64,000 nt of DNA, taken from Nitrospirales bacterium. GTDB taxonomy: Bacteria; Nitrospirota; Nitrospiria; Nitrospirales; UBA8639. The translations under genes and the position numbers were made by a program. Below the pieces are notes generated by a model, which was not told the DNA's origin, made no database searches, and was given only the letters and a program-made list of their open reading frames with translations. This document shows, one piece after another, positions 61,933 through 64,000 of the stretch (its first letter is position 1; each line of letters opens with the position of its first letter). The stretch is taken from the NCBI GenBank assembly GCA_031315865.1, contig JALDRJ010000002.1, forward strand, positions 3,710,742 through 3,774,741, given 5' to 3'.

Positions 61933-62104
61933 ATGCCTCTTTATCAGGAACGCCCCTGAAACCGTCGATACGCCTTTACCCGGAGCATCGCATTAGTATA
62001 CGATTTCTCATCCTTAATTCCTACGTGGACTTTCGACAAACCATCCGCATTAGAATCGCGATCACTCAACAGCAGATTGTTTGGTAGATTCTTATCGGTC
62101 ATTC

Positions 62105-62727
62105 ATGCCCCATTACGTCTACATCGTCTCTGATACCCCACTCACGCTTTGGGGCTTGTCCTCCCGGGAGCGCCTTCGCCGGCTCTTCACTCGACTGGGA
62201 TCGTTCATCTTTCTCGATGCCCTCGACGCTCTCCCGCCTGACGCCTCTGTCCTGCTGCTCCGCGGCGACTTTCTCTATGACGAGCGCATCCTGAAACGGC
62301 TGATCCACGAAGAACAGACGCTGCTCCAGGTCCCCGTAAAATCCCAGCACATTTCCGTGGCCGCTTCCGTGCCAGCTTCATTAGCCCCGCAGGCAAGCCG
62401 CCTCCTCTCCTATCCTTCAGACTCCCCCCGCCTGCCCAACGTACATACCGTTCAACTTCACGAGTGGTCCGCTGGCTTTCAGGAGCAATTACGGAAATTC
62501 GATCCGCCGTATGTCCTACCGATCACAGCCGACAATCAACGCGCATTGGAAGAACATTTATACTCGGGCTCCTATAAAGGCGTGACCGATCTCATCACAA
62601 AATGGGCGTGGCCCATTCCGGCGAAATGGGTGGTCCGCGTGTGCGTGAATCTGGGCATTGTCCCGAATGTCGTCACGACGGTCAGTGTCGTCTTAACCGT
62701 CATAGCGGGCGTCTGTTTTGCACAGGG
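62105..62727 (+). repeat. Direct repeat unit 1 (5' half of the CDP-alcohol transferase gene)
   Basis: This 623-bp segment recurs base for base, as far as I compared, at 63378-64000, an offset of 1273 with no insertion or deletion. The two upstream flanks differ immediately before the ATG. The second copy is cut by the window edge, so its full extent is unknown. Confidence 0.92.
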
Positions 62728-63334
62728 AGCGTTCGGGAGCGGGCTGGTGGCGGGCTGGATCATGACCTTTCTCGACACCGTGGATGGGAAGTTGGCGCGG
62801 GTCACGGTCACGTCGAGTAAAATTGGCCATATCCTCGATCACGGGCTCGACACTATTCATCCGCCGCTCTGGTATATTGCCTGGGGCATGGGACTCGCTG
62901 CGTTTACGCCGCCAACCCCCTGGCTCTCTCTTTTCAATATTTTTATGATCATTGTGTCGGCCTATATCGCAGGACGACTGTGTGAAAGCGTATTCAAATT
63001 TCGCTTAGGGCAATTCGGTTTGTTTTGCTGGCGTCCCGTCGATTCGCTTAACCGGCTGATTACGGCGCGCCGCAATCCGAACTTGATTCTGTTGACAGGT
63101 TCTCTATGCATGGGCCGTCCTGATCTGGGATTTCTCGCCGTCGCCGCTTGGACAGTCCTGTCGACCGCATTCCTGTACCTACGCCTTGCCCTAGCCTTTA
63201 GAGCCAAGGCCATCTCAGGCCAACCACTTCGTCCCTGGTTAGCCGATATTGGAACGTATGTGCATAGTGAATCATTCGTAGCCAGGATATTTACACGTCC
63301 TCCATTCACATCGATCATGACATCACCAGAGTAA
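62105..63334 (+). CDS. CDP-alcohol phosphatidyltransferase with N-terminal degenerate nucleotidyltransferase domain
   Basis: A 409-residue membrane protein. Residues 1-150 form a soluble domain resembling a nucleotidyltransferase fold that lacks the glycine-rich NTP loop. The membrane half carries the full CDP-alcohol motif D-x2-DG-x2-AR-x8-G-x3-D-x3-D (DTVDGKLARV ... GHILDHGLD). The linker SGSYKGVTDLITKWAWP resembles that of inositol-phosphate/DIPP synthase fusions. It would transfer a phospho-alcohol to a lipid or polyol. Start 62105 is chosen because identity with the second copy begins exactly at this ATG. Inositol- or glycerol-type head-group synthesis is inferred. Confidence 0.85.
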   Translation: MPHYVYIVSDTPLTLWGLSSRERLRRLFTRLGSFIFLDALDALPPDASVLLLRGDFLYDERILKRLIHEEQTLLQVPVKSQHISVAASVPASLAPQASRLLSYPSDSPRLPNVHTVQLHEWSAGFQEQLRKFDPPYVLPITADNQRALEEHLYSGSYKGVTDLITKWAWPIPAKWVVRVCVNLGIVPNVVTTVSVVLTVIAGVCFAQGAFGSGLVAGWIMTFLDTVDGKLARVTVTSSKIGHILDHGLDTIHPPLWYIAWGMGLAAFTPPTPWLSLFNIFMIIVSAYIAGRLCESVFKFRLGQFGLFCWRPVDSLNRLITARRNPNLILLTGSLCMGRPDLGFLAVAAWTVLSTAFLYLRLALAFRAKAISGQPLRPWLADIGTYVHSESFVARIFTRPPFTSIMTSPE

Positions 63335-63377
63335 TTGATAACGAACAAACACCAACACACATTCTCAGACATCGTTT

Positions 63378-64000
63378 ATGCCCCATTACGTCTACATCGT
63401 CTCTGATACCCCACTCACGCTTTGGGGCTTGTCCTCCCGGGAGCGCCTTCGCCGGCTCTTCACTCGACTGGGATCGTTCATCTTTCTCGATGCCCTCGAC
63501 GCTCTCCCGCCTGACGCCTCTGTCCTGCTGCTCCGCGGCGACTTTCTCTATGACGAGCGCATCCTGAAACGGCTGATCCACGAAGAACAGACGCTGCTCC
63601 AGGTCCCCGTAAAATCCCAGCACATTTCCGTGGCCGCTTCCGTGCCAGCTTCATTAGCCCCGCAGGCAAGCCGCCTCCTCTCCTATCCTTCAGACTCCCC
63701 CCGCCTGCCCAACGTACATACCGTTCAACTTCACGAGTGGTCCGCTGGCTTTCAGGAGCAATTACGGAAATTCGATCCGCCGTATGTCCTACCGATCACA
63801 GCCGACAATCAACGCGCATTGGAAGAACATTTATACTCGGGCTCCTATAAAGGCGTGACCGATCTCATCACAAAATGGGCGTGGCCCATTCCGGCGAAAT
63901 GGGTGGTCCGCGTGTGCGTGAATCTGGGCATTGTCCCGAATGTCGTCACGACGGTCAGTGTCGTCTTAACCGTCATAGCGGGCGTCTGTTTTGCACAGGG
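63378..64000 (+). CDS. Second CDP-alcohol transferase gene, 5' part only (tandem duplicate)
   Basis: It reads from ATG 63378 (MPHYVYIVSDTPLTLWG) to the window edge, about 207 residues, apparently identical to the first 207 residues of the gene at 62105. It covers the degenerate N-terminal domain and the first membrane helix but not the CDP-alcohol catalytic motif. It starts 43 bases after the first copy's stop, on the same strand. It may be a full second gene, perhaps with a different C-terminal half, or an assembly duplicate. Confidence 0.85.
   Translation, partial: MPHYVYIVSDTPLTLWGLSSRERLRRLFTRLGSFIFLDALDALPPDASVLLLRGDFLYDERILKRLIHEEQTLLQVPVKSQHISVAASVPASLAPQASRLLSYPSDSPRLPNVHTVQLHEWSAGFQEQLRKFDPPYVLPITADNQRALEEHLYSGSYKGVTDLITKWAWPIPAKWVVRVCVNLGIVPNVVTTVSVVLTVIAGVCFAQ

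Noticed and set aside
62099..62350. Minus-strand frames repeated at 63315-63623
   Set aside because: Shadows of the duplicated CDP-alcohol transferase gene; they recur only because the DNA is duplicated.

Overview
The window reads as chromosomal DNA of a Gram-negative bacterium. It encodes LptF and LptG, outer-membrane TolC-type export, lipoproteins, nonulosonate genes and a large surface-glycan locus. Base composition is roughly balanced, near 50% GC. Gene content (LEPR-XLL giant protein, bacterial ceramide genes, NfeD/slipin pair, many c-di-GMP proteins, RAYT debris) would fit a Nitrospirota (Nitrospira-like) genome, but there is no rRNA or marker gene here, so that is only a guess. I saw no tRNA, rRNA or CRISPR array.

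Region 1 (1-13760). After a truncated coiled-coil gene and an SDR oxidoreductase comes a tight + strand module: a TolC-type outer membrane protein, a periplasmic HlyD adaptor, a membrane adaptor with a GAF-like cytoplasmic head, and a PqqD-like/M50 metalloprotease/HlyD fusion. It ends in a giant LEPR-XLL surface protein with a DUF4347 domain and five apparently identical 426-bp repeats. No export ATPase is present. A diguanylate cyclase follows in the same direction.

Region 2 (13790-25688) is mostly housekeeping and signalling: diguanylate cyclase, HDOD protein, pyrE, rhodanese, an overlapping response regulator/HD-GYP pair, trmI, NfeD protease with slipin, an RCK potassium-channel regulator, a 2OG-Fe(II) oxygenase and a DUF2141 protein.

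Region 3 (25685-39994) is a surface-polysaccharide locus: GT4 and GT61 glycosyltransferases, a fused ABC exporter, two SGNH hydrolases, an ELM1-family protein, a surface carbohydrate biosynthesis protein, a CmoA-like methyltransferase, an asparagine-synthase-type amidotransferase and a second methyltransferase.

Region 4 (40000-46500) is a decayed accessory island. It holds two displaced RHS C-terminal toxin tips, each followed by a candidate immunity gene. One tip is HExxH metallopeptidase-like and the other probably a nuclease. They are separated by a complete IS3-family element and followed by a degenerate REP-associated tyrosine transposase, a short dispersed repeat and a ParDE-type toxin-antitoxin pair.

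Region 5 (46554-64000) combines nonulosonic (sialic) acid genes neuC-neuB-neuA with what reads as a bacterial ceramide (sphingolipid) pathway: acyl-ACP synthetase, ceramide reductase, acyl carrier protein, serine palmitoyltransferase, a fatty acid hydroxylase-type enzyme and a GNAT-type ceramide synthase. Next come two nucleotidyltransferases, LptF/LptG, a metallophosphoesterase and a CDP-alcohol phosphotransferase. The 5' half of that last gene is repeated apparently base for base at the right edge. The set suggests that ceramide, its polar head group and possibly a sugar cap are made from one neighbourhood.
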